Source of the DNA: JACKCD01 sp041390905
GTDB lineage: Bacteria; Chloroflexota; Anaerolineae; Promineifilales; Promineifilaceae
Direction of reading: 5' to 3'
Length of the DNA: 64,000 nucleotides
Assembly (NCBI GenBank): GCA_041390905.1
Contig: JAWKPA010000015.1
Location: forward strand, 124,001 to 188,000
Shown: one piece after another, positions 24,470 through 33,572 of the stretch
How positions within the stretch are numbered: the stretch's first letter is position 1
How the letters are laid out: each line of letters begins with the position of its first letter
Translations under genes and position numbers: made by a program
The notes under the pieces: generated by a model
Databases searched by the model: none
What the model saw: only the letters and a program-made list of their open reading frames with translations
What the model was told of the DNA's origin: nothing

Positions 24470-27457
24470 TTATAGGGTTAGCGTTTGCAGCTCACCCCGC
24501 TGTGGTGTGATAGCAGTAGTCTTGGGTACAACCACGGCTCCGTTCTCCTTGTCAGCCATTGGCTGGTATTCGGGAATAAGCTGCTGTAGCTGCCGCAGAA
24601 TCAACGCTGAATCGTTGTTAGCGGCGGCAGTTGCCAGCATCTCAATGGAGGTATCAAGATCATGCGGCACAAACCGGCTGGCATTTTCGGCGATAAAGAT
24701 TTTTTGATGCGCCGTGCGGTGGTAATTTTCCCCCGGCACAAACAGCTCTTCATACAGCTTTTCGCCGGGGCGCAGACCCACCGTTTTAATCTCAATATCC
24801 CGCCCCACCTCCAGCCCGGACAGGCGGATGAGGTCACGCGCCAAATCAATGATTTTGACCGGTTGCCCCATGTCCAGCACAAACACTTCCCCACCAGCCC
24901 CCAGCACCGATGCTTGCAGCACCAACTGCACCGCTTCGGGGATGGTCATAAAGTAACGCTCAATGTCGGGGTGGGTAATGGTGATGGGGCCGCCCATTTC
25001 AATTTGCTTTTTGAAGGTGAGAACGACGCTGCCCCGGCTGCCGAGAACATTGCCAAAACGGACGGTGACAAACGGCCGTTTGCTCTCCTGCGCCGCCCGA
25101 TGCACCAACAGTTCCGCCGACCGCTTGCTGGCACCCATCACGCTCGTGGGGTTCACCGCTTTGTCGGTCGAAATCATTACAAACCGCTCCACGTTCACCG
25201 CCAACGCCGCCGCCACCACATTTTGCGTCCCCAGCGTATTGTTGGTAATCGCCTCCGCCGGGTTCTGCTCCATCAGCGGTACATGCTTGTGCGCCGCCGC
25301 ATGAAACACCAACTGTGGACGGTGCTGCTTAAACAGCATCATAATGCGGTCGCCAAAGCGCACATCGGCAATTAGTGGTGTCAGCTTGGGGCCATGCAGC
25401 CCAATGCGATTTAGCTCGTGGTAAATTTCAAAAACGGAGTTTTCGCCATGTCCCAAAATCAGCAGTTCGCTGGGGCCGCAGTAAAGCAGTTGGCGGCACA
25501 GTTCGCTGCCAATGGAGCCACCTCCGCCTGTTACCAAGACTCGCTTGCCAGCCACCAGCCGCCGCACCGCCTGGATGTCGGTTTGCACTGTCTCCCGCCG
25601 CAGCAAATCCTCAATATCCACGTCCCGCAGTTGATGGGGGTGCAGTTGGTCGTGCATGATTTCGCCAATGCCGGGAATGGTTTTGGTCTCGACCCCCAAC
25701 ATCTCGCACATGCCGGTGATTTCACGGATGACATCGCCGCTGACGGTAGGCATGGCGATAATCACTTGGTCAATGGCTTCAGAGAGGACAATGCGGGGCA
25801 AGTCGCGCCGCGTGCCTAAAATGGGCAGGTTACGAATGTACAACCCTTGCTTTTGCGGGTCGTCGTCTACAAAGGCCACCAATTTTAGCCCTAGCAACGG
25901 ATATTTTTGCAATTCTCGCGCCGTCATTTCGCCGGCATCACCCGCGCCAATGATGATGACGCGCTTTTGGTTGGGTACGCGCACCTGGGCGTTGTTCCCC
26001 CAGAAGCGAAGGCTAAAGCGGGTGCTGCTGACAGTTACCAAAACGAGGAGTGTGTCAATAATCAGAATGGAGCGGGCAAAGGAGATGGTGAGGGTTGCCA
26101 TGAGGGGGAGGGTGATGATGATGAGAACGGCCGTTGATACCGCCACCGCCAGCACAATTTGCACCCCTTCATCAATGCTGGCGTAGCGCCAGTAGCGTGA
26201 GTAGACGCCAAAGCGCTGGAAGAGCAGAGGTCGGATGATGAGTCCCAGCAGGGTATAGATGGCTAACCCCAGCCAGAACTCCCGCGAAATCCAAAGTGTG
26301 TCTAGCCGTAGCATGAGGGTAATGGTGGGTGTTAAGATGAGTGTTAGGACATCAAGTAAAAAGAAGTGGCGGTTGCGTAAGCGAGAGGGATTCATGATAT
26401 TGAGTTTGGAAAAACGGCCGTTTGTCTCCGACTTTACCTCTTTGGAAGAAACATACCCAACCAGCAGGACACAGATCATAAACAGCGTAATGACAATAAT
26501 CTTGGTGTCGCCCAGCCGGTTCAAGACCCACACCACGGAGAGAAAGACCCCGAAAATGGTGCAGCCAGCATAGAGTGCCGTCACAAAACTGTGGCGAAAG
26601 CCAGCAATAACCAGCCGTTGGTATAAGTGCGTGCGATGGGCTTCCCACACTTTTTCGCCGTTGCTAAGACGGCGCAAGAAGGTAAAGATAGAATCAAACA
26701 GAAACGGCCAAATAACCAGCATTCCTGTTGCCAAAAACAGATTGGCTGATGGTTCCTTGGTAGCCAAACGCAAGGTGAGCAGCGGTAACGTGGCAAACGT
26801 TAGCCCTAAAAATGCACTGCCCACGTCCCCCATAAAGATTTTGGCCGGGGGCCAGTTGTGGAGCAAAAACCCCAGGCTGCTGGCGGCCACCAGCAATCCC
26901 AGGTCAACCACAACAGGGGAGCCATAATAATACCCAATCAAGGCCCAGGCACTGCCAGCAATGAGTGCTACCGTACCGGCCAGCCCATCAATGCCGTCCA
27001 TAAAATTATAGGCATTGATTAGCCCGACAACCCAAACCAGGGTGAAGGGAATGCCTAAAAAGCCAATGGAGATGTTGCCAAAAATGGGCAGATTGAACGT
27101 TTGCCAATAGCCAACACCCGCGATGACGATGAGTGCCGCCAGGATGTGGACGCCAAAGCGGAGCCGGTTGGAAAGTGGGCGAAAATCATCAACCCAGCTA
27201 ACGGTTGCTACCAAAAGGGCAGCGGCGGAATAGCTAAGGATGAGGCTGGATTGCATGTTGTGGGAGAACAGGGAGGTGATCCAGAGGCCAAGCATGGTCA
27301 CGATGGCAATCACAACGCCGCCGCCGCGTGGTGTGGGCTGGGTATGGGAACTGCGCTCATTGGGGATGTCAAGCAGGAATTGGCGTTTTTTGATTAACCA
27401 AAGCAAACCCTGAATGCCAAAAAAACTCAGAACTGCGGCGGTAAGACTAAGAATCAT
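24470..27457 (-). CDS. WecA-like phosphoglycosyltransferase fused to a WbpM/CapD-like nucleotide-sugar dehydratase
   Basis: 995 residues in one uninterrupted frame. Residues ~1-345 are a polytopic MraY/WecA-family enzyme: V-D-D-F-R-P, N-A-Y-N-F-M-D-G-I-D-G, F-M-G-D-V-G-S, and the HRTHLYQR loop are all present. It should load HexNAc-1-phosphate onto undecaprenyl phosphate. Residues ~355-995 start at an internal Met (nt 26395) and are a full WbpM/FlaA1-type protein: four membrane helices, a Rossmann CoA-binding-like domain (G-A-G-D-A-G-E), and a dehydratase domain with G-G-G-G-S-I-G-S and S-T-D-K...V-M-G-A-S-K, i.e. the S-M-K form of long dehydratases. The enzyme that makes the 4-keto-6-deoxy sugar is thus covalently tied to the initiating transferase. 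The join carries an AACGGCCGTT palindrome. Confidence 0.88.
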   Translation of the reverse strand: MILSLTAAVLSFFGIQGLLWLIKKRQFLLDIPNERSSHTQPTPRGGGVVIAIVTMLGLWITSLFSHNMQSSLILSYSAAALLVATVSWVDDFRPLSNRLRFGVHILAALIVIAGVGYWQTFNLPIFGNISIGFLGIPFTLVWVVGLINAYNFMDGIDGLAGTVALIAGSAWALIGYYYGSPVVVDLGLLVAASSLGFLLHNWPPAKIFMGDVGSAFLGLTFATLPLLTLRLATKEPSANLFLATGMLVIWPFLFDSIFTFLRRLSNGEKVWEAHRTHLYQRLVIAGFRHSFVTALYAGCTIFGVFLSVVWVLNRLGDTKIIVITLFMICVLLVGYVSSKEVKSETNGRFSKLNIMNPSRLRNRHFFLLDVLTLILTPTITLMLRLDTLWISREFWLGLAIYTLLGLIIRPLLFQRFGVYSRYWRYASIDEGVQIVLAVAVSTAVLIIITLPLMATLTISFARSILIIDTLLVLVTVSSTRFSLRFWGNNAQVRVPNQKRVIIIGAGDAGEMTARELQKYPLLGLKLVAFVDDDPQKQGLYIRNLPILGTRRDLPRIVLSEAIDQVIIAMPTVSGDVIREITGMCEMLGVETKTIPGIGEIMHDQLHPHQLRDVDIEDLLRRETVQTDIQAVRRLVAGKRVLVTGGGGSIGSELCRQLLYCGPSELLILGHGENSVFEIYHELNRIGLHGPKLTPLIADVRFGDRIMMLFKQHRPQLVFHAAAHKHVPLMEQNPAEAITNNTLGTQNVVAAALAVNVERFVMISTDKAVNPTSVMGASKRSAELLVHRAAQESKRPFVTVRFGNVLGSRGSVVLTFKKQIEMGGPITITHPDIERYFMTIPEAVQLVLQASVLGAGGEVFVLDMGQPVKIIDLARDLIRLSGLEVGRDIEIKTVGLRPGEKLYEELFVPGENYHRTAHQKIFIAENASRFVPHDLDTSIEMLATAAANNDSALILRQLQQLIPEYQPMADKENGAVVVPKTTAITPQRGELQTLTL

Positions 27458-27488
27458 GATAATATCCTACTGGATCACTACAAATGAT

Positions 27489-28499
27489 TTAGGGATAGTT
27501 TAAAGCGTTTGCTGTTATTTGCCACCCATTTGCCAGATTGTATTGTGGGGCGAATCCAAGTTCGCGCTGAATTTTTTGGCTGCAAACGGCCATATCCTCA
27601 GTTAGTTTGTCCAGAAGAATGGGTGCAATGGGAGAGTTCAGCCCCACCAGGTTGGCTGTTTTCTCGATCAGCGTCAGCCCTGTGCGCAAAGGCCAGAGTG
27701 GCAGTGTGAAGCGATAGGGCTTGCGGTTTAGTGTCTGATAAATTGCTTCAAGTATTTCCTGAAAGGTATGGAGCTGCCCATCAGCCACGTTGTAGATTTG
27801 TCCGGGAGCCTGCGCGTGTTCTGCAGCCAGCAGAGCCGCATGTGCCAGGTCGTGGTCAAAGATGAGCGTGCGGCGGTTTTGGCCTTGCCCCACCGGAATG
27901 AAAAGCCCTTTTTGTATCCAGCGTAAAATCTGGACGTAGTTGCCTTTCATGTTGGCTCCGTATACTGAAGCTAGCCGTAGGATAACAGTTTTTGGCTCGC
28001 CTGTGGGTGAACAAAGAGATAAAGCTATGTTTTCAGCCGCTAATTTTGTTTGGGCGTAGATGGTTTCGGGGTGAGGTACGCTGGTTTCGTCAAATACCTG
28101 TGGCGGGGTTGTGGTGCCGTAGACGTTGATGGTGCTGAAAAAGATGAGCCGTTCGACATTGGCGGCGGCAGCGGCTTCCACGACGTTTCGGGTGCCATCA
28201 ACATTAATATGCTGATACGCATCCTTAACGGCCGTTGCTTCGGTGGGGTTAAGGTGGAGCTTGGCGGCGAGGTGAAAAACCAGTTGGCAGCCAGCGACGG
28301 CGCGGTGGACGGCGGCGGGGTCGGTGATGTCGCCGGTGATGGTTTCGACGTTGGGGGAAAAACGGCCGTTTTCCCCCCGCAGCAACACCCGCACCCGGTA
28401 CCCACGCTCCAGCAGCAGTGCCACCAAAGCCGGCCCCACCGCCCCCGTTGCCCCCGTTACCAAAACCCGTTTAGGAGACAATTGGCTTATGCTGCTCAT
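27489..28499 (-). CDS. NAD-dependent epimerase/dehydratase (extended SDR)
   Basis: 336 residues. The N-terminal G-A-T-G-A-V-G Rossmann motif (~16), an S-T-I-N-V-Y-G strand and the Y-A-Q-T-K catalytic pair mark an extended SDR acting on nucleotide sugars; UDP-glucose/GlcNAc 4-epimerases and 4-ketoreductases share this pattern. In clusters with a WecA-type initiator, such a gene often reduces the 4-keto sugar made by the dehydratase (WbpL/WbpM/WbpV-like trio), which fits its position next to the fusion gene. Its start overlaps the end of the upstream glycosyltransferase by 29 bases. Confidence 0.85.
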   Translation of the reverse strand: MSSISQLSPKRVLVTGATGAVGPALVALLLERGYRVRVLLRGENGRFSPNVETITGDITDPAAVHRAVAGCQLVFHLAAKLHLNPTEATAVKDAYQHINVDGTRNVVEAAAAANVERLIFFSTINVYGTTTPPQVFDETSVPHPETIYAQTKLAAENIALSLCSPTGEPKTVILRLASVYGANMKGNYVQILRWIQKGLFIPVGQGQNRRTLIFDHDLAHAALLAAEHAQAPGQIYNVADGQLHTFQEILEAIYQTLNRKPYRFTLPLWPLRTGLTLIEKTANLVGLNSPIAPILLDKLTEDMAVCSQKIQRELGFAPQYNLANGWQITANALNYP

Positions 28500-29757
28500 A
28501 CTGCTTCAACTTCGATGCCACCACATCCCGAATCAACTGATCATATTGCTTGACCACCGCCTGCCGCGAATGGTGCGCCAGCACATAGCGATACCCTTCC
28601 TCTGCCTTCTGTTGCCGCTGCTGCTCATCGGCATACGCCGCCCGCACGGCCTGAGCCAGTGCCGCCACATCTTCAGCCGCAATCGCCCAGCCACAATCGG
28701 CATGGTTAACCAGATCGGCTAGTTCAGAATCGGGGTCAGTGGCGGCAATAACCGGCCGTTTGGCCGCCATAATCGTATAGATTTTGGATGGAAAGGTTTC
28801 TTTGCCCGTTCCCCGCTTCAAAGGCACTAAACACACATCCCCAGTGGCATAAATTTGTGGCACCACCGAGCGCGGCTGATAGGGCAGCAGCACCACATTC
28901 GGATACGTACCCTTTGCCAACTGTTCCGCCAGCCATTCCCGCCGCGTTCCATCACCCACCACCAGAAAACGCACATCGGGTAACTCCGTTAGCTGTTGCG
29001 CCGCCGCCAAGATGGTCTCAAAGTTTTGGGTTAGCCCAATGTTGCCCGCATACAAAACCACAAACTTGTCATCAAGCTGGTGCTGCCGCGAAAACGGGTT
29101 GTGGCGTGAGCCAGGGGTCACAAACTCGGTATCCACAAAATTGGGAATCACCACCAGCTTTTTGGGGTCAACCCCCTTTGCCAGCAGCCGTTCCCGAAAA
29201 CGCTCCGAGATCACGGTGATGGTGTGGGATTGGCGATAGATAAATTTCTCCAGCAGTTCAAAAAAGCGAATGAGCGTAGGGTTTTTGAGAACGCCCAAAT
29301 GCACGGCAACGTCAGGGTAAATCTCCTGCACATTGTAGATAAACGGAATGCGCCGAATGAGGCGAATGAGCCAGGCACTTAGGCCAATGGTGAGCGGTGG
29401 CGATGGCACCAGGATGACCTCGCACTGCCGCGCCAGCCGCAGCGCGGCCACGGTGCTGATGGCGTGGAAGCGCAGGTAATCCAGCAGCCGTGCCCCCACC
29501 CGGCTTCCCTTGACCGGGATGGAGGCATGGTAAACGGGGATGCCGTGATAGTCGCTTTGATACAGCAGCTTGCCCCACTTGGGGTGCAGTGGCTGCCGCG
29601 CCACCGCTTCCGGCTCAACGTTGTAATGGGGGGTGGTGGTCATCACCACCAGTTCATGCCCCGCCTGCTGTAGCTCCTGGGCAAGCTCGCTCATCAGCAC
29701 CGATGTGGAAACGCCGTCAGGAGAAAACACCAGCGAGAGCAGCAACAGTTTTGCCAT
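28471..29757 (-). CDS. Glycosyltransferase family 4 (WcaI-like)
   Basis: 428 residues with two Rossmann-like halves. The N-terminal acceptor domain opens LLLSLVFSPDGVSTS; the C-terminal donor domain has F-V-V-L-Y-A-G-N-I-G, L-P-Y-Q-P and V-P-L-K-R-G-T-G-K-E-T-F-P-S-K. The pattern resembles WcaI/WbuB-type transferases that add a sugar to the lipid-linked intermediate. Its ATG overlaps the carbamoyltransferase stop (TAATG), and its 3' end overlaps the epimerase gene. Confidence 0.85.
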   Translation of the reverse strand: MAKLLLLSLVFSPDGVSTSVLMSELAQELQQAGHELVVMTTTPHYNVEPEAVARQPLHPKWGKLLYQSDYHGIPVYHASIPVKGSRVGARLLDYLRFHAISTVAALRLARQCEVILVPSPPLTIGLSAWLIRLIRRIPFIYNVQEIYPDVAVHLGVLKNPTLIRFFELLEKFIYRQSHTITVISERFRERLLAKGVDPKKLVVIPNFVDTEFVTPGSRHNPFSRQHQLDDKFVVLYAGNIGLTQNFETILAAAQQLTELPDVRFLVVGDGTRREWLAEQLAKGTYPNVVLLPYQPRSVVPQIYATGDVCLVPLKRGTGKETFPSKIYTIMAAKRPVIAATDPDSELADLVNHADCGWAIAAEDVAALAQAVRAAYADEQQRQQKAEEGYRYVLAHHSRQAVVKQYDQLIRDVVASKLKQYEQHKPIVS

Positions 29758-31493
29758 TATGCTTTCTTCTCAACCAGATAGTTACCGATCACCAGGACAT
29801 CCATTTTGGTGCGTTGGAAACAATCAATGGCTTCTTGAGGTGTACAAACAATAGGTTCGTTTTCATTGAAGGAGGTGTTTAGAATGACTGGCACACCCGT
29901 TTTTTCACCAAAAGCCTTGATCAAGCCATAATAGCGTGGGTTGACATGTTCCTCAACGGTTTGCAGCCGCCCCGTTCCATCTACATGGGTAACGGCCGGA
30001 ATGACATCGTGTTTGTCAGGCAGCACGTTATAGACCTTGAGCATAAAGGGGTCAGGGTAGGATTGGTCAAAGTACTCCCCGGTGGCTTCGGCGAGAACGG
30101 CGGGGGCAAACGGCCGAAATTTTTCCCGCCGTTTGATGCGAGCATTGAGAATATCCTTTGTTTCCGCAAAGCGCGGGTCGGCAATGATGCTGCGGTTGCC
30201 CAATGCGCGGGGGCCCCACTCCATGCGTCCCTGAAACCAGCCAACGACATTGCGATTGGCAACAAATTCGGCGGCCTGATTGCACAACGCATCATCATCT
30301 AACGCACGTCCTACCAAATTGGCCTGTTGGAGTGCCTTTTCAATGGCCTCGTTGGAGTAGGATGGGCCGGTGTAGGAATCGGTCATCTCAAAGTTGCGGG
30401 GGTTGCCGAGTATTTGGTGATAGATGTAGTAGCAAACACCGAGGGAGGTTCCCGCATCTCCGGCGGCCGGCTGGATGTAAATTTCTTGGAAGGGGGTATT
30501 GGGCAAGATTTTGCCGTTGAAGGCACTGTTGAGGGCGACTCCACCAGCCATACACAGGTTGGTCTGCCCGGTTTGCTTCTGTAGGTGGCAGACGATGTCC
30601 ATTTCGGCTTTTTCCAGCATGTGTTGTAGCGAAGCGGCGATATCTTCATGGTATTTTGTCAGCGGTTCGTCGGGTTGGCGGGGTTCGCCGAGCAGGGTGA
30701 CGAGCTTGTTGCTAAACAGCAGGGGGATGGTGGGCGAGCCGCCGTCCCATTTCATCAGGTCGCCGTCGGCAAAGGTGGTGAAGTAGTCGAGGTTGAGTTC
30801 AAAACGGCCGTTTTGCTGTAACCGCAGCACCTGCGCCATCTTGTCCATATAGCGTGGTTCGCCATACGGTGCCAGCCCCATCACCTTGCCCTCATCCCCG
30901 TATTTGGGAAAGCCCAGCCATTGGCTGATCATGGTGTAGAAGTAGCCCAGCGAATGGGGGAAGTTAACCGTTTCATCTACTTCCATTTGGGTGCCGCTGC
31001 CGCGTCCGCTCATGGTGCTGACAAAATCACCCATCCCATCTACCGACAAAATGGCAGCTTCTGTAAAGGGGGAGACAAAGAAGGCACTTGCCATATGGGC
31101 ACGATGGTGCTCGACGTTGTGGAACTCGGCGCGGATGCTGTTGGCATCCAGGCCAAGTGCCTCGGCAAGCTGGCTGCGGAGGTCGCTGGCCTTGGAGGCC
31201 GTTTTCAAGCGACCGCGCAGCAGCCCCAGGCTGGGTCGCTGGGTCAACACGTAGCGCACCTTTTTGATGAGGTTGGCGCTGGGGTTGCGGGAAACGCCAA
31301 CGTGGTCAAGGTCGTAGGCGGTGATGCCGGCTTCTTGCAGACAGTATTGAATGGATTGCACGGGAAAACCCGCCCAATATTTTTGCCGAGTAAACCGTTC
31401 TTCTTCCACGGCGGCAACAAGTTGGCCGTCTCTGATCAATGTGGCGGAAGCCCCGCCGTGATAGGCATTGATTCCTAAAATCGTTGTGGTCAT
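29757..31493 (-). CDS. Carbamoyltransferase (NodU/CmcH family)
   Basis: 578 residues. The N-terminal kinase-like (Kae1/TsaD-type) domain starts ILGINAYHGGASATL with metal-binding H-x-x-x-H (VEHHRAH, ~127). The C-terminal domain has W-F-Q-G-R-M-E-W-G-P-R-A-L-G-N-R-S-I, the family hallmark. Such enzymes make carbamoyl-adenylate from carbamoyl phosphate and transfer the carbamoyl group to a sugar or antibiotic hydroxyl. In this operon it probably O-carbamoylates a sugar of the repeat unit, as proposed for some O-antigens. Confidence 0.92.
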   Translation of the reverse strand: MTTTILGINAYHGGASATLIRDGQLVAAVEEERFTRQKYWAGFPVQSIQYCLQEAGITAYDLDHVGVSRNPSANLIKKVRYVLTQRPSLGLLRGRLKTASKASDLRSQLAEALGLDANSIRAEFHNVEHHRAHMASAFFVSPFTEAAILSVDGMGDFVSTMSGRGSGTQMEVDETVNFPHSLGYFYTMISQWLGFPKYGDEGKVMGLAPYGEPRYMDKMAQVLRLQQNGRFELNLDYFTTFADGDLMKWDGGSPTIPLLFSNKLVTLLGEPRQPDEPLTKYHEDIAASLQHMLEKAEMDIVCHLQKQTGQTNLCMAGGVALNSAFNGKILPNTPFQEIYIQPAAGDAGTSLGVCYYIYHQILGNPRNFEMTDSYTGPSYSNEAIEKALQQANLVGRALDDDALCNQAAEFVANRNVVGWFQGRMEWGPRALGNRSIIADPRFAETKDILNARIKRREKFRPFAPAVLAEATGEYFDQSYPDPFMLKVYNVLPDKHDVIPAVTHVDGTGRLQTVEEHVNPRYYGLIKAFGEKTGVPVILNTSFNENEPIVCTPQEAIDCFQRTKMDVLVIGNYLVEKKA

Positions 31494-31495
31494 AT

Positions 31496-32416
31496 CTAAT
31501 ACTCCGTTGTCAACTGCTCTTTTTTGATAAGTTCTTCCAATTTAATATCCACTATGACGCGATACCACCAGGCCTGGAGGAAGTGATAGACGAAGCCTTG
31601 TTTGCCGTCGAGGAAGCCAAGGCGGAAAATATAGCGATAAATGAAGTAGATAAACGGCCGTAAAAAAAACGGCAGCCGATTCCACAAATCTTTCAACCAT
31701 TCCTTGCGCTGGGTTGGGTTTTGCAGCACCGGCAATGAAAAGGCAGGCATTGCTGTCCGCCTGGTACGCCAAATTAGTTCTTGCTGCGCCTGGAGCGTCG
31801 CATAGCGCAGATGCTTTTGCAGATAAAACATGATGTCATCTTCTTTGACGTTTTCTTCGATGAGATCACCCTTTAGCCTGGCCGTTTTGCCAGCTACCGA
31901 CCATTGTTCATCCATAAAGGTGTCGCCCTGCGAAAAGGATGCTTTGGATAAACGCACCAGCCGCAGTTGGTAGCGTGGATACATGCCCCCATGTCGTAAG
32001 GGCTGGCCGCGAAAAAGCTGCAAACGCCCCAGATAATACCCGCTACAGCTATCTGGTTGTGACAAGGCCTGGACAATGGATTCTTGCAGCGTGGGCGAGA
32101 TTCTGAGATCGGCATCCAGCATAAGGAACCAATCGTGGGCAAAGGGAATGTTGGCTAACGCCCATTCCCACTGCTGGCGTGGCCCTTCATACGGATGGCA
32201 CAGCACGGTGGCACCATATTCTCTGGCAATCTCTTGCGTGCGGTCTTCGCTGCCCGAATCTACCACAAAAATCTCGCCAACCCAGCCCACCAAACTTTGC
32301 AGGCAGCCAACCAGATTGATTTCCTCGTTGTAGGTGAGGATGACAGCGGAAATGGGTAATTGCGGTTGGTTGCTGCTCAAGGTGAATTTTTCGCTAGTCT
32401 TACTTAAACGATACAT
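31496..32416 (-). CDS. Glycosyltransferase family 2 (WaaE/KdtX-like)
   Basis: 306 residues. GT-A fold signatures A-V-I-L-T-Y-N-E-E-I-N-L (~25), V-V-D-S-G-S-E-D (~52) and the D-A-D metal motif (~104) are present. The C-terminal YATLQAQQELIWRTR and FFLRPFIYFIYRYI regions match the WaaE/KdtX type of beta-glycosyltransferases, with a membrane-associated end. The 3' end is two bases from the carbamoyltransferase start; the 5' end overlaps the previous gene by 13 bases. Confidence 0.85.
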   Translation of the reverse strand: MYRLSKTSEKFTLSSNQPQLPISAVILTYNEEINLVGCLQSLVGWVGEIFVVDSGSEDRTQEIAREYGATVLCHPYEGPRQQWEWALANIPFAHDWFLMLDADLRISPTLQESIVQALSQPDSCSGYYLGRLQLFRGQPLRHGGMYPRYQLRLVRLSKASFSQGDTFMDEQWSVAGKTARLKGDLIEENVKEDDIMFYLQKHLRYATLQAQQELIWRTRRTAMPAFSLPVLQNPTQRKEWLKDLWNRLPFFLRPFIYFIYRYIFRLGFLDGKQGFVYHFLQAWWYRVIVDIKLEELIKKEQLTTEY

Positions 32417-33567
32417 GTTGGTGTTGTGCCTCCATGTAAGACCCAGTCATAAACGGCCGTCATTTGTTCAGCAATAGCAGGCCAAGTGTATTTTTGTTCA
32501 ATGAGTAAACGGCCGTTTTGCCCCATTTCCCGCCGACATGAATCATCTAGCTCAGTTGCCACCCGCAGTGCCTGCGCCAGCGGCTCTGCGCCAACATCCA
32601 CCCACCAGCCGCACTGCCGCTGTTCGATTTCAGCCCAGGGTGTGGCTTGGGTAGCAATGGTGGGCACGCCACTTGCTAATGCCTCGGCAATCGAGATGCC
32701 AAAATTTTCGCTAAATGATGGCTGCACAAACAAATCTGCCTGTTGATAAAGCGACCATTTGGCATGGTCGTCAACCGGACCAACAAAAACAAACGCCTCA
32801 TTCAGCCCGGCGGCATCAATGGCGGCCTGCACCTCAGCCTGATGCCCATTGCTGTCTGGCCCAGCGATGACCACGCGCCACCCGTGCGGCTGCACCAACC
32901 GCATGGCTTCAACTAAATTGAGCAGCCCTTTTACTGGGTGGATGCGTGACAGAAAGAGGATGGTTTTCTTGTCTGAAGCGACTTTGTTTGGCTTTGCCGT
33001 TGGCAGTACAGGCAGTTCTAGCCCGTTGGGAATGAGGGCAATGGGCTGCCGTAAATTGAGCTGGCGCAAATGTTCGGCCTCGGCCTCGGCGGTGGCGTGC
33101 AGCACGGTGGCTCTGGCTAAATTGCGCCGCTGATAAAGGTGCCAGGCAACTTGTTTTTTGATAAATTTTTGCCGTCTGGCCCACGGTTCCAGCGTACCAC
33201 GAGGGCTGATGATGAGAGGGAGGTTGTGTTTAACGGCCGTTTGTGCCGCTGCCTGGTTGCTTGGTTCCCACAAACCGTGGTCATGAATCAATTGAATTTT
33301 CCCACTGCCTGCCAAGGCCAGCAGCGTTTGTTGGAACTGTGGCACCCAAACTTGGCGCAATCCCTTGGCTACTTGCCGTGGGACTAGCGTTGTCGTTACC
33401 TGCTGTGAGGCCGGCCGCATGGGTGGCGCAAATTCCTCACCTAAATCAAGGCTGGCAAGCTGTACCTGCACGTTCTGGTCAGCCAGGGCGTTGCACAGAC
33501 CCGTTACCGAACGGGCTGGGCCGCCTGTCTCAGGTACCAATGAGGCGATGGTGTGAAGAATTTTCAT
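32404..33567 (-). CDS. Glycosyltransferase family 4
   Basis: 387 residues. Opening MKILHTIASLVPETGGP with a donor-side T-I-L-F-L-S-R-I-H-P-V-K-G-L, V-I-A-G-P-D, and the E-N-F-G-I-S-I-A-E-A-L retaining-GT motif. It probably adds one hexose or HexNAc in the repeat unit. It is embedded in the operon between two GT2/GT4 genes. Confidence 0.87.
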   Translation of the reverse strand: MKILHTIASLVPETGGPARSVTGLCNALADQNVQVQLASLDLGEEFAPPMRPASQQVTTTLVPRQVAKGLRQVWVPQFQQTLLALAGSGKIQLIHDHGLWEPSNQAAAQTAVKHNLPLIISPRGTLEPWARRQKFIKKQVAWHLYQRRNLARATVLHATAEAEAEHLRQLNLRQPIALIPNGLELPVLPTAKPNKVASDKKTILFLSRIHPVKGLLNLVEAMRLVQPHGWRVVIAGPDSNGHQAEVQAAIDAAGLNEAFVFVGPVDDHAKWSLYQQADLFVQPSFSENFGISIAEALASGVPTIATQATPWAEIEQRQCGWWVDVGAEPLAQALRVATELDDSCRREMGQNGRLLIEQKYTWPAIAEQMTAVYDWVLHGGTTPTCIV

Positions 33568-33572
33568 CTACT

